Assembly (NCBI GenBank): GCA_029212505.1
Contig: JARGOS010000001.1
Coordinates: forward strand, 310,001 to 374,000
DNA: 64,000 bases
Source: Legionellaceae bacterium
GTDB lineage: Bacteria > Pseudomonadota > Gammaproteobacteria > Legionellales > Legionellaceae
Direction of reading: 5' to 3'
The notes under the pieces are model-generated. The model ran no database searches, was not told the DNA's origin, and was given only the letters and a program-made list of their open reading frames with translations. This document shows positions 8,719 through 18,385 of the stretch, piece after piece; the stretch's first letter is position 1; every line of letters begins with the position of its first letter. Made by a program: the position numbers and the translations under genes.

Positions 8719-11700
8719 TTACTCAGTGATGGACGAAGATGCATCGATCATAACGTATCTTGAGGTGGATTCCCATGCCCATTCAACCCATCGGTTATGG
8801 GATAAATAATAAATGCCGCATCGGATCGGTAGTTTTAGGTGATCGTGCATGTGATACGCATAGGTGTTGAGTTGCTTTTGATGGGCTTGTTGCTGTTCGG
8901 TTTCGTCTTGGCCGGTTTTAAAATCAATAATCCAGCATAAGCCGTTTTCAATAAATAAACGATCAATAATACAGGTGCTCACACGATTGTTTTCATGGAC
9001 CAATAAAGCATATTCGTTCTGTTCATCCTGGTGTTGTTTAAGAATCCATGCGCCTTGTTTGTCATGAAACATGTTCGAAACCAGGGTTTTGAGTTGCGTT
9101 GTTAAGGCGTTGAGCGCGGGTTCTGATAGGCCTAGGGCATTTAACGCATGTGTTGCGATATTCCATGGCACCTCATGCAGGGTTTTGGGATGATAAGTAC
9201 AAATCCATTCTAAAACTTGATGGGCTATGGTGCCAAGTGCGCGTGCCGGGGTAAGTTCAGGAAGTGCCGTGTTAAGCTCAAGCGCTTCGGGTAAAATGGG
9301 GGATGTGGATGTGGAATAAAACGTATCAGGAAGATGGTGACGCACAGGATCATCAAACGCCGCGTGCAGAGGTACAAGCGCGCTGGGAATGGATGTGAAA
9401 TCTTCTGTGTTGAGGCTTGCGCGAAAAGTATTTTTTGTGACGGATGTGGTGCTGTCAAATAAATAAAGACGGGCCTTAGCACGTGTTGTTGCAACGTAGA
9501 GTAAGCGTTGTTGTTCATAAGCAGATTTTTCTGCATCCAGTTGACCTAGATAATCGTATAAAGGGCAACGTTCATGATGGGCGGCTTGCAAGGGCGAAAT
9601 TAAAATCAATTCATCAGCGGATACATCACTGGGTAAGGTGAGCCAGCGTAATAAAGGTTTGTCGGGGTTGGGTGCGCGTTTACCGAGTCCGGGTAAAATC
9701 ACCGAATCAAATTCAAGACCTTTGGCCTTATGAATGGTCATGATTTGAAGGCGCGCAGTAGCCAGTTGCTTGGTATAAAGCTTGCTCAGCTCTTGTTTCA
9801 ATAGCGTGTAATCGATGATTTGACCGTCTTGTTCAAAGCGTGCGAGCTTCTCCCAAAATTGCTCTAAATCTTGCTCTTCTTCAGGGGTTAAAATAGCGTC
9901 AAGATGCAGGGCTGTGAGGGTGTTCATGAGCCATGTTGCCAGGGGAAACTGATGGCGTGTGGCTAAGGCATGTTGTAGCACATGCGTGATAAATTCGATA
10001 CGTACTTGCCCAGAGGGACTTAACGTTTGTGTGCACGCGCTTTGCGATAAAGCCGAAATAATCGGTTGTTTTACGTCATAGGTCGCAATACGGTGAATGT
10101 CGGTTAAAGTTAAACCGCACCAAGGGCTTCGGAGTACCGAAAGCCACGCCAGACGATTCGCAGGCATCAACAACGCTTGGGTTAATGACCAAACATCTTG
10201 AACATGGGGTCGTGTGATGGTTAAGTCGGTGTCGAGGCCTTGGTAAGTCACGTGATGCGCTTCAAGTGCGCGTGTGATGCGTGCTAATTGTTGTCTTGAA
10301 CGCACTAAAATCGCTATATTTTCATCGGTATAATCTTGAAGTAACTGTTTGCATAAACCAGCAATAGCTTCGGCTTCATCATCAGCATGCTCATGCTCAA
10401 AAGCATACACGGCTTGTTCTTGATGCTCTAAAGCTTGTGTGGGGGTGGCAGGATGAAACGAAACAGCGCCGGATTCGACGTCATCATATAGGGGGAAAAT
10501 TTGAGAAAACAAGCGATTTGACCATTCGACCAGCGTTTTGTTTGAACGAAAATTACAGCTAAGTTGCAAAGGTGTAAGGTGGACAGCGCCTATGCCCTCG
10601 CGTTGTGCACGTAAAAACAACCCAACTTCAGCGGCTCGAAAGCGATAAATCGACTGCATGGGGTCGCCGACAATAAACAGCGTACGGCCGTCGTCGGGTT
10701 CAAAACCACGTACCAAGCGTGTAATAAGCTCAAATTGCTGAAGCGAGGTATCCTGAAATTCATCGACGAGTAAATGCTGGATGCTGTAATCCAAATGCAA
10801 TGCCAAATCCGTTGGTGCGTCTTCTTCGCCTAGGGCATCCAGTGCTTGGTGTGCAATACCTGAAAAATCGACGGTCTGATGGGCTTGAAAGATCAATTGC
10901 AAATGACTTGCTAACAGTGGAAGTAATTTAAGCAAGGCTTGCAGTGGCTCCCATTGCGCCTCAGGATAACACGGGGAGGGGAGTGCGCGGACGCGTAATA
11001 AAGCATCCAGAAAACCGGGTGTTTCTCGCAGGGTTTCGAGCAGGGCCTTACTGGTCGCTTTCAGCTCTCGATACCGTGCATCCGGGCATACGCCGCGCTT
11101 GAGTCCCACGTGATGGTCACATGATTTTCGAAAGGTGTTTTGTGAAGTGAGCAAGAGTGAGGCTAAGGCTGCGGTTGTTTGCCCATCGAGTGTTTCGTAA
11201 GTTATGTCCTGCGTTAATATATAACGTGGTGAATCGGGATTATTTTCGAGGCGTGCAATCTCCGTGGCCAGCTCAAACAGGGGGGTCGCACAATCGTCGG
11301 GCAGGGCCTGTTTGAATTGATTGAGCGCATGCTGCTCGATGCTAAACAAGGCTTCTTCAAGGTGCGATTTTTGCTGAAAACGTGCTTGAATTACGGGACG
11401 AATCCATTGGTCGCGTCGTGCTAATTGCTCGGTGAAGAGTGCGAGAAGATGTTCAACACGATTATCCAGTTGTTCTAATAATAGGGCGATTGATTGCTGA
11501 TATTCAGCGGTGTTAAGTGCGTAGGTGAGGCAGGCGCGTGCCGCTTCTGAATAAAGTTTTGAAGGCGTGTCGGTGACATCGGCGTACGGCACATGCTTTT
11601 CTTGCAGGGGCATGGCTTGCACGAGGCTTTGGCAAAGCGAGTCAAGCGTTGTCACACGAAGTCGTCCTGGATTATTCAAGACTTGCCAATCCAGGGTGTT

Positions 11701-11994
11701 ATCGCGCGCCAAGACAGCTTGTGCATCGTGGTAACGGGTTTGTTGATGCGGCGAGGTGGGTTGAATTCCCGTTTGTGCTTGCTGAAGTGCATGTAAAATG
11801 CGTTCGCGCATTTCGTGCGCTGCTTTACGTGTAAACGTGAGTGCAACCACGTGTTCGGGGGCATCGACGGTGCAAAGCAGGCGTAAGAAGCGCTGGGTCA
11901 GAATTTCTGTTTTTCCTGAACCGGCCGGCGCTTGAACAACGGCGGATAGCTTTGGATCAATCGCTTGTTCGCGTGCTTTGTGATCATCTAACAT
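8719..11994 (-). CDS. AddA/RecB-like UvrD-family helicase-exonuclease
   Basis: A 1091-residue superfamily 1 DNA helicase with a C-terminal nuclease domain. Walker A APAGSGKT is at residues 22-29, Walker B/motif II reads VDEFQDTS near residue 410, and motif VI is seen as LLYVATTRAKARL. The C-terminus has a PD-(D/E)XK nuclease core: IID at 1009-1011, DFK at 1024-1026, and the RecB-type QxxxY at 1041-1045. This architecture fits the AddA subunit of a double-strand-break end-resection nuclease. The partner AddB gene is not seen on either side. The start overlaps the end of lysAC by seven bases, indicating a coupled leftward operon lysAC-addA-like-mrp. Confidence 0.88.
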   Translation of the reverse strand: MLDDHKAREQAIDPKLSAVVQAPAGSGKTEILTQRFLRLLCTVDAPEHVVALTFTRKAAHEMRERILHALQQAQTGIQPTSPHQQTRYHDAQAVLARDNTLDWQVLNNPGRLRVTTLDSLCQSLVQAMPLQEKHVPYADVTDTPSKLYSEAARACLTYALNTAEYQQSIALLLEQLDNRVEHLLALFTEQLARRDQWIRPVIQARFQQKSHLEEALFSIEQHALNQFKQALPDDCATPLFELATEIARLENNPDSPRYILTQDITYETLDGQTTAALASLLLTSQNTFRKSCDHHVGLKRGVCPDARYRELKATSKALLETLRETPGFLDALLRVRALPSPCYPEAQWEPLQALLKLLPLLASHLQLIFQAHQTVDFSGIAHQALDALGEEDAPTDLALHLDYSIQHLLVDEFQDTSLQQFELITRLVRGFEPDDGRTLFIVGDPMQSIYRFRAAEVGLFLRAQREGIGAVHLTPLQLSCNFRSNKTLVEWSNRLFSQIFPLYDDVESGAVSFHPATPTQALEHQEQAVYAFEHEHADDEAEAIAGLCKQLLQDYTDENIAILVRSRQQLARITRALEAHHVTYQGLDTDLTITRPHVQDVWSLTQALLMPANRLAWLSVLRSPWCGLTLTDIHRIATYDVKQPIISALSQSACTQTLSPSGQVRIEFITHVLQHALATRHQFPLATWLMNTLTALHLDAILTPEEEQDLEQFWEKLARFEQDGQIIDYTLLKQELSKLYTKQLATARLQIMTIHKAKGLEFDSVILPGLGKRAPNPDKPLLRWLTLPSDVSADELILISPLQAAHHERCPLYDYLGQLDAEKSAYEQQRLLYVATTRAKARLYLFDSTTSVTKNTFRASLNTEDFTSIPSALVPLHAAFDDPVRHHLPDTFYSTSTSPILPEALELNTALPELTPARALGTIAHQVLEWICTYHPKTLHEVPWNIATHALNALGLSEPALNALTTQLKTLVSNMFHDKQGAWILKQHQDEQNEYALLVHENNRVSTCIIDRLFIENGLCWIIDFKTGQDETEQQQAHQKQLNTYAYHMHDHLKLPIRCGIYYLSHNRWVEWAWESTSRYVMIDASSSITE

Positions 11995-14564
11995 GCATCT
12001 AACATCACTTCTTCTGCTGGTGGTCGCATATTATAAGATGAACCCATGCAATGGCCATAGGCCCCTGTGTTCGCGATTAACAAAACGTCACCTTCATAGG
12101 TTTCTGGTAACAGGCGATCGTAGCCAAGCGTGTCAGCTGATTCGCAGATAGGGCCTACAATGTGCGCAAAGCCTGTTTTTTCGTCGGTGAGGCGCGTTAA
12201 ATTAATAATTTCATGATACGCACCGTAGAGCATGGGGCGAATCAGTGAGTTCATGCCTGTTTCTATACCAATAAAACGAATTTTTTCTTTGGTTTTGCAT
12301 TGCGTCACGCGTGCTAAAATCACGCCGCACTCGGCAACAAAAAAGCGCCCCGGTTCAAGCCAAAAAGAAAAGTTTGGCTCACGTGATTTAATCGCCTGCA
12401 AGGAGGCGTCAAGCGCTTTCATATCCAGCGGGTGTTGGCTGGGTTTGTCGACAATACCCAGGCCGCCACCCAAATTAATAATATGCACCTCAGGAAAATA
12501 CTCCGTTTGTTCAATCAACATGGCTGCAGTTTGTTGCCAAAGCTCGGGTGATAAAATGCCACTGCCTGAATGTGCATGCAGCCCAATCACACGAATATTA
12601 TGTTGTTTGACCAGCTTGGCCGCTTCGGCAATCGATGATTTCGGGATCCCAAATTTAGATTCGTTACCGCCGGTACAAACGTATTTATGATGACCCGCAC
12701 CGCAGCCCGGATCGATGCGTAGCAACACCTCATGACCTGCCAGCAATTCTGGCCAATGCTCTAACGGGTAGAGGCTATCTATCGTAATATAACAACCAAG
12801 GGCTACCGCGTGTTCATATTCTAATTTAGGTGCAAAATTAGGGGTAAATAACACGCGCTTAGGATTAATCTTAGGAAAAAGCTCGAGCACATACTGCAGT
12901 TCTTGAATCGAGACGCATTCAAACCCAATGGCTTTGGCTTCGAGCGCTTTTAATACCCCAGGGTTGGGATTGGCTTTAATCGCATAAAATAACTGATCAA
13001 TCGTTTTTAAACTTAATAATTGGTCGGCTTTATGTTGCAGCGTGGGGGTATGATAAACATAGGCCGGCGCATGGTTTTTGCTGATTTCTAAGAGTTCTTG
13101 TTGTGCTTTATCCCACCACGGAATCACACGTTTGGCTGGCGTTCCAAATTGCTCTTGCCAGCTTTTTGAGTAATAAAAACTTTGAGGATTATTTTCGATC
13201 AGTAACATATGCAGTTGCTGACATAATTTATCGGCTTGTGATTCATCCACAACAAAGGTCAAATTTAAATCGTTAGAAGCCAGTGACATGAGATAAATTT
13301 GTTTATTCTCAAAAACCTCTAGCGCGGGGCCAAGTTGAGGTAGAACGGTTCGAATATGATGACCGACCAAGCTCACCGCACTGCACGGTTCAATGATTTG
13401 GGCGCGTCCGAGTTGATTAAGATCGTTTAATAAGGCCTCCAGCGCTTGTCGTGGACGATGCGTTTGATGATTGTCGAGTGATAGTGTGACGTTGAATTCA
13501 GACGATGAAAGTAAATCGACAGAATAGCTATGGTGTTTAAAGACATCAAAAATACGCGATAAAAATCCCACTTGCTGCCACATGGTGAGTGCATCAATCG
13601 ATATCAATGTGATGCTATGTTTCACCTGGATGGATTTAATCGGTGGTGCGGTGGCGTCACTTTCGTGGGTAATCAGAGTACCGGCATGCTCGGGCATCCG
13701 GGTGTATTTAACACGCATGGGAATATTGGCGCGTTGAACGGGCGGAATGCACGGCGGATGAAGCACTTTAGCGCCCATTGAAGCGATTTCTTGTGCTTCG
13801 TTGTAATTCAGTTTTTTGAGCAGGCGTGCGTTCGGTAATTGATTAGGATTCGCGGTATAAATGCCTGGAACATCGGTCCAAATTTCACACGCACGTGCGT
13901 TTAAATTTGCGGCAAATAAAGCCGCGGATGTGTCGGATCCTCCACGGCCTAATAAAACGGTTTCACCGGCTTGGTTCGAAGCAATAAACCCTTGGGTAAT
14001 AATCACCGATGCACCTGTGTTCACTAATTTCTTAGCCAAGCGAGGGTTGGATTGTTCTTGGCAATAAGCACTTAAATACTGGGCATCATGATGTTCGGGT
14101 TGATGAGGGGTGGGGGTGGATACAAGCGCTTCTCGTGCATCAAACCAAAGGCAATTGAGGCCTTGCTTGGTTAAAAACGCGTGGCCGAGACGCGTTATCA
14201 TCAGCTCACCAAGACTTAAAATTTGGGCGCGTGTTTTAGCAGGCGCTTCGCCAAGCAAAGAAATACCCGTAAGCCATTGTTCCAATTGATTCATGTCGGG
14301 CTCAATCGGTGTAATATCCACCTCGAGTGCTTGGGCAAGTGCAGTGTAGGCTTTGGTTAAGGCGTTATGCGCATGGTGATGTTTGTTAAGCAAAGCATCG
14401 TTGGTCATCCGTTCAAGCTGATTGGAGGCTTGTGAGAGCGCCGAGCACACAATGACGGGCTGAACATTGTGTTGTATATGGTTTTCTGCAATGGTTTGAA
14501 TTTTCTCCCACGTTTCACGTGAAGAGACACTGGTTCCACCAAATTTAATAATAATGTGTTGCAT
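11988..14564 (-). CDS. lysAC: Bifunctional aspartokinase / diaminopimelate decarboxylase
   Basis: An 858-residue fusion of the first and last enzymes of lysine synthesis. The N-terminal aspartokinase begins with the KFGGTSVSS substrate/ATP motif at residues 8-16 and is followed by an ACT-type regulatory region (about 310-460), where lysine feedback would act. The C-terminal PLP-dependent decarboxylase has FYAIKANPNP with the PLP lysine at 530, HAHSGSGI, GGGLGI and the active-site CESADTL near residue 807. The decarboxylase also makes lysine from the peptidoglycan precursor meso-DAP. The same fusion is known in Legionella and Xanthomonas relatives. An AAAGG site precedes the ATG. No lysine riboswitch was seen upstream. 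Confidence 0.95.
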   Translation of the reverse strand: MQHIIIKFGGTSVSSRETWEKIQTIAENHIQHNVQPVIVCSALSQASNQLERMTNDALLNKHHHAHNALTKAYTALAQALEVDITPIEPDMNQLEQWLTGISLLGEAPAKTRAQILSLGELMITRLGHAFLTKQGLNCLWFDAREALVSTPTPHQPEHHDAQYLSAYCQEQSNPRLAKKLVNTGASVIITQGFIASNQAGETVLLGRGGSDTSAALFAANLNARACEIWTDVPGIYTANPNQLPNARLLKKLNYNEAQEIASMGAKVLHPPCIPPVQRANIPMRVKYTRMPEHAGTLITHESDATAPPIKSIQVKHSITLISIDALTMWQQVGFLSRIFDVFKHHSYSVDLLSSSEFNVTLSLDNHQTHRPRQALEALLNDLNQLGRAQIIEPCSAVSLVGHHIRTVLPQLGPALEVFENKQIYLMSLASNDLNLTFVVDESQADKLCQQLHMLLIENNPQSFYYSKSWQEQFGTPAKRVIPWWDKAQQELLEISKNHAPAYVYHTPTLQHKADQLLSLKTIDQLFYAIKANPNPGVLKALEAKAIGFECVSIQELQYVLELFPKINPKRVLFTPNFAPKLEYEHAVALGCYITIDSLYPLEHWPELLAGHEVLLRIDPGCGAGHHKYVCTGGNESKFGIPKSSIAEAAKLVKQHNIRVIGLHAHSGSGILSPELWQQTAAMLIEQTEYFPEVHIINLGGGLGIVDKPSQHPLDMKALDASLQAIKSREPNFSFWLEPGRFFVAECGVILARVTQCKTKEKIRFIGIETGMNSLIRPMLYGAYHEIINLTRLTDEKTGFAHIVGPICESADTLGYDRLLPETYEGDVLLIANTGAYGHCMGSSYNMRPPAEEVMLDAC

Positions 14565-14648
14565 CGTGCATGCCTTTTATAATGCGGGTAAATAAAGCCT
14601 TTGACCATCAAACTCAAGTGTAGCACAAAAAAGTGCTGCGTCAGGAGG

Positions 14649-14676
14649 TTGCATTTGCCAAGGCTTCTTGTATGAT
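14649..14676 (+). promoter_or_regulatory. Predicted sigma-70 promoter of the FadL-type porin gene
   Basis: TTGCAT at 14649-14654 and TATGAT at 14671-14676 are separated by 16 bp. The -10 box lies about 60 bp upstream of the porin ATG, in the divergent gap shared with lysAC. Confidence 0.55.
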
Positions 14677-14735
14677 AATGAGCCCTATTTTTATGTAAAA
14701 ATAAATATAAACGCCTTGAGTAGGAGACAACGAAC

Positions 14736-16139
14736 ATGAGGCAAGTGCACGGAATAATCAAACACGCAGTATGTCTGATATCGTTGTCTGTTACAGCGAG
14801 TATGCCCGCTTATGCCGGCGGTTTTTCATTGTATACCGAAGGAAGTGTTTCTGAGCTCAGTGTCTTTGCAGCAGGATCGGCTGCAGAAGCGCCGGACGCC
14901 TCGATTGGCTGGTATAATCCTGCGGGTTTGGTGTTGATTAAAAACAATCAAGCTTTAATCAGTGGTGTGGGTGTTTTTCCCCGCACGATGCTAACAGGTA
15001 CGAGTACGTTTACGACAACGGATGAGCTGATTGATATACCCCCGTATGAGCAATCGTTTACAAACTTACGCGGCGGGCGTCAGGCGGGAGTGCCGGCATT
15101 TCACCTTGCACACCCCTTGGGTGAGCGTGCGACCTTTGGATTGAGCGTAGTAGCACCGTTTGGTTTAGGTAGTGATTGGGGTAGAACTTCACCCGTGCGT
15201 TATTCGGCTACATTAACCAGCCTCGAAACGATAGATTTAGCACCTCAAATGGGGGCTTATCTCACCGATAATCTATCGATTGGTTTAGGTCTTGATATCC
15301 AATTTGCTCGCGTGACGTTTAATGGCGTCGCCGGTTCCCCTGCAGTCATGCAATACTTCCAGTCATTAGACTACGACGTTGATGCGACCACGCTTGATTC
15401 AACCAGTGATAATCAAGGGAATTCGATGGGCGTTGGTTTTCATGGGGGAGTGCTTGCTTTTTTCAACGATAAGCACACACGTGTAGGCTTAAATTACCAA
15501 TCGCAAGTTCAGCATCGCTTTGAAGGCGAGAGTATTTTAACAGGGCGTTTGGCTGATATTAACCTCACTGATCCCAATACGGTTTATGAAACTCAGGGCT
15601 TAATTACCAACGATGTGAGCTTGCCCAGAATTGTGACGTTAAGTGGTTATCATGAAGTTAATTCACAGTGGGCGCTGCTGGGCTCTGTTGTATACACCGG
15701 CTGGAGTTCGTTTAAAGAAACAGAGTTACAAAATGTTGCAGGTTATTCGGCTGAGCTTGGTCTTCAGGTACCGTTGAACGTTGTTTCTTATGATAATTAC
15801 CGTGATGCTTGGCGTTTTGCGTTGGGTAGTACCTACGCAGTGAACGATCGTTGGGTGTTACGTGCGGGTCTCGGTACCGATGAAACACCGACGGTGAATG
15901 CTGAGCGCAGCGTGCGCCTGCCTGATACCAACCGTTGGGCTGCTGCTGTCGGCACGCATTATCAGGTGTATCCGTCGATAGCGGTTGATTTAGCTTACGT
16001 TTATCTTGCGGGCTTTGGCCGTTCACCCTTGCATAAAACGCAAGTCCTGAGCGAAACATCAAGTAATCGTATTGATGCATGGGCTAAAAACACAGCTCAA
16101 CTCGGCGGCATCCAGGTGACCTGGACACCGCAAGATTAA
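14736..16139 (+). CDS. OmpP1/FadL/TodX family outer-membrane transporter
   Basis: A 467-residue outer-membrane beta-barrel of the FadL family, which moves long-chain fatty acids or other hydrophobic compounds. Residues 1-28 form a signal peptide ending SMPAYA, and the mature protein begins GGFSLYTEGS, the usual glycine-rich FadL N-terminus. The conserved APDASIGWYNPAGL (NPA) motif is at about residues 50-64. The C-terminus ends in alternating aromatic and hydrophobic residues (AQLGGIQVTWTPQD). An AGGAGA site precedes the ATG. A long-chain acyl-CoA ligase gene lies 2 kb downstream on the other strand, a plausible functional partner. Confidence 0.92.
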   Translation: MRQVHGIIKHAVCLISLSVTASMPAYAGGFSLYTEGSVSELSVFAAGSAAEAPDASIGWYNPAGLVLIKNNQALISGVGVFPRTMLTGTSTFTTTDELIDIPPYEQSFTNLRGGRQAGVPAFHLAHPLGERATFGLSVVAPFGLGSDWGRTSPVRYSATLTSLETIDLAPQMGAYLTDNLSIGLGLDIQFARVTFNGVAGSPAVMQYFQSLDYDVDATTLDSTSDNQGNSMGVGFHGGVLAFFNDKHTRVGLNYQSQVQHRFEGESILTGRLADINLTDPNTVYETQGLITNDVSLPRIVTLSGYHEVNSQWALLGSVVYTGWSSFKETELQNVAGYSAELGLQVPLNVVSYDNYRDAWRFALGSTYAVNDRWVLRAGLGTDETPTVNAERSVRLPDTNRWAAAVGTHYQVYPSIAVDLAYVYLAGFGRSPLHKTQVLSETSSNRIDAWAKNTAQLGGIQVTWTPQD

Positions 16140-16160
16140 GCTGATTTTTTATGCTTATGC

Positions 16161-16556
16161 TTATTCTTGATACAACGTTGTTTCAGCAGGACCGTTGACA
16201 ATCATCGCGTAGCCGCCGGCGTGTAATTCAGACGGGGTGATGATACCCGTGCTTAAGTCCATGTAGAGCATGCCGAGTTCAATCGGATGGTCTGTGTTTG
16301 CCCCAACTTTAATGAGCGCCGGGCATTTGCCATTTACCACATGACCGTAGCATGCCATGCGAACAGAGGCCCAAAGAACTTTGCCATCGGTGTGCGCTTT
16401 GGTTGGGTGTTGTGATGGAACGGTGCCGGCAACATAGGCATTTGAGTCTAAATCTGTAGTGTTATGTGTGATCAACTGCCTGGGAGGAACAGCAAAAGCT
16501 ACAGCCGAGGCGAGTCCTAAAGCTGCGGTAATGCATGCGCGTGTTGTTTTTTTCAT
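16161..16556 (-). CDS. Small secreted protein of unknown function
   Basis: A 131-residue protein with a clear Sec signal peptide (KKTTRACITAALGLASAVAFA, cleavage near residue 22) and a soluble mature part of about 109 residues with two cysteines (in MACYGHVVNGKCP) that could form a disulfide in the periplasm. I do not recognise the family. It converges with the porin gene and is separated by 21 bp from its end. An AAGGAGAAGT sequence, read on the - strand, lies just upstream of the ATG. Periplasmic or secreted location is inferred from the signal peptide only. Confidence 0.75.
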   Translation of the reverse strand: MKKTTRACITAALGLASAVAFAVPPRQLITHNTTDLDSNAYVAGTVPSQHPTKAHTDGKVLWASVRMACYGHVVNGKCPALIKVGANTDHPIELGMLYMDLSTGIITPSELHAGGYAMIVNGPAETTLYQE

Positions 16557-16640
16557 AGGTACTTCTCCTTAACATCGAACAAATAAAACAAATAATTTCC
16601 ATGATTTTACACATGTTATTATAATAAGCAACTTTTTGGT

Positions 16641-18311
16641 TTATTTTTGTGATGATGAAGGCGGTGTATCAGGGGGTTTTGATTGTGTTTGTTCGTTATT
16701 AGGATCAGGTTGTTCTGGCACTTGTTGTTCTGGTACTTGCTCCCACAGGCTATAGCAGCTATCCGCTAAAGATATTGAATCATTTGTTGGACGTTTTACT
16801 TCTTGCTCGGGTTCTTGGATAAGCGAATCCTGTATGGCCTGTGGAAGATCATGCCTGAGAAGCACTAATGCTTCTTGATGCTTTGTGATGATAGCCAGAC
16901 CATCTGATTTGTATTGCTTAAGATCTTGCTGAAGATCTTGCTTAACATATTGCGTGTGTTGTTTTTCATTAAAGTAAACTGTAAGAGCGCTGATGCCTCC
17001 AAAACAAACCAGGGTTGCACCAATAACAAGCAACGCAATGGAAAGGGGAGGGAGAGGGCTTGTAATCAGTGCTAATCCAAGGATAAGACCTACGGTGATG
17101 CCCGTGAGTGCAGCGTATCCTAGGTTATTATAGTTTCGATCGAAAAAATTGCTTGCCAGGGGATTATGACGTGCAGCTAAGTTTGCTTCTTTTGTGTTAT
17201 CTATAATTTTTTTATCTTCCTGGTGTTTTTTTGCCCAGGCATTTTTTCTCAGAAAACGATCAATATTTTGATAACTGAGAATTTCTGCTTTTATTTCATC
17301 GGCAATTTCCATGAATTTACGTGCCCGTTCAGGTTGATACAAGTGCTCTTCTGCTAGCATATATATATCAGCATATAATTCAGACGCTTGTTTTAGTTTT
17401 TCTCTTTCTTCGTCAGATAACTCCAAGAGTCCTAAAAGCGCGCGTACATGCGGCTCAAACATATCGGTTTTAAAACAATTGATACTATCTTCCATTACTT
17501 GGTTCAACCAGAAGGTCCTTAACGCTTCGTTGTGAAGTTCATCAGCTAAGCTAAATAAAATATTTAATTGTGCTTGTTTTCTATCACGATCGTCGAAATT
17601 TTGGTTGGGGATGAGGCGCGTGTTCAACTCAGCGAGATAGCTTATATTCACTGAACCATCGGTGTTAAAAATGCCTTTGATTAAATTTGCAATTTTGTCA
17701 TTGCAGATAGCCGCTTTTAATTCTGCTTCAATCGAATCTGAATTATCCATGGATACGGTCGATTGAGCTTCTGAGGTCACAAAATGGGGTGTTGCTAACA
17801 CGGTAACTGCTCGATTTTCTGGCGGGGCTGTGGTGTTTTGTATGGTGGCTAGAATCCAGCCTGGGTATTCACCTGAAGGATCTGTAAGCAAAGAAAATCC
17901 AGCAAGTTGACCTTGATCATTGATATAAATAAAACCATTGGCTTTCAGTAATTGTTCCTCATTAGCTTGTCCCGGACCAGAAAAGTAGTACTGTTCTTGG
18001 TAAACAAGTTCTGTGATTAAACGACCTGATTCGCTTCCTTGAGTATAATCAGGAGAAACATTATCTGCTAAAGCAAGCTCTCCATTAGGTGCTACAACAA
18101 CTCGTTTTTTTTTGAGAGCTGAAACTTTTTCGTCTCCAAGGCTTAAATAACATACGCGATCGGTATCTTTTTCTATAGTATGAGTAATATTTTCTTGTTT
18201 GTAGTCCGTGTTTGTTGCGCTATCTTGAGTAAAAAAAACAGATGGTCGAATATGGAATAGCCCTGGTACTTCGGTGTAAGCTAAATTAAATTTTTTTATT
18301 TCTGAGGGCAT
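16641..18311 (-). CDS. Unknown membrane protein with Pro/Gln-rich tail
   Basis: A 556-residue protein that I cannot assign to a family. The first 350 residues look soluble and helical. Two closely spaced transmembrane helices follow at about residues 395-455 (a GLILGLALI stretch and an IALLVIGATL stretch), and a charged helix comes next. The last 50 residues are low complexity, rich in Pro, Gln and Glu, with VPEQQVPEQPDP-type repeats. There is no signal peptide. An AGAGG site lies upstream of the ATG. The two-helix hairpin plus disordered tail resembles some host-directed or vacuole-membrane proteins of intracellular bacteria, but this is only inference. Confidence 0.75.
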   Translation of the reverse strand: MPSEIKKFNLAYTEVPGLFHIRPSVFFTQDSATNTDYKQENITHTIEKDTDRVCYLSLGDEKVSALKKKRVVVAPNGELALADNVSPDYTQGSESGRLITELVYQEQYYFSGPGQANEEQLLKANGFIYINDQGQLAGFSLLTDPSGEYPGWILATIQNTTAPPENRAVTVLATPHFVTSEAQSTVSMDNSDSIEAELKAAICNDKIANLIKGIFNTDGSVNISYLAELNTRLIPNQNFDDRDRKQAQLNILFSLADELHNEALRTFWLNQVMEDSINCFKTDMFEPHVRALLGLLELSDEEREKLKQASELYADIYMLAEEHLYQPERARKFMEIADEIKAEILSYQNIDRFLRKNAWAKKHQEDKKIIDNTKEANLAARHNPLASNFFDRNYNNLGYAALTGITVGLILGLALITSPLPPLSIALLVIGATLVCFGGISALTVYFNEKQHTQYVKQDLQQDLKQYKSDGLAIITKHQEALVLLRHDLPQAIQDSLIQEPEQEVKRPTNDSISLADSCYSLWEQVPEQQVPEQPDPNNEQTQSKPPDTPPSSSQK

Positions 18312-18385
18312 AATAAAATCCTCTAAATCATGTTTACCTATACTGATATTAGAGGATTTTTGCTGATTAGTAAATAGTCATGATG

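Noticed and set aside
12232-12690. A 152-codon open frame antisense to lysAC
   Set aside because: It lies wholly inside the conserved decarboxylase domain and its translation shows no recognisable domain. It is a by-product of coding bias on the other strand.
14565-14735. A lysine riboswitch upstream of lysAC
   Set aside because: The divergent gap is only about 170 bp and is largely accounted for by the porin promoter and two short leaders. I see no aptamer-like set of helices.
15712-16080. A 122-codon open frame antisense to the FadL-type porin gene
   Set aside because: The porin frame has a promoter, ribosome-binding site and signal peptide; the antisense frame has none of these.
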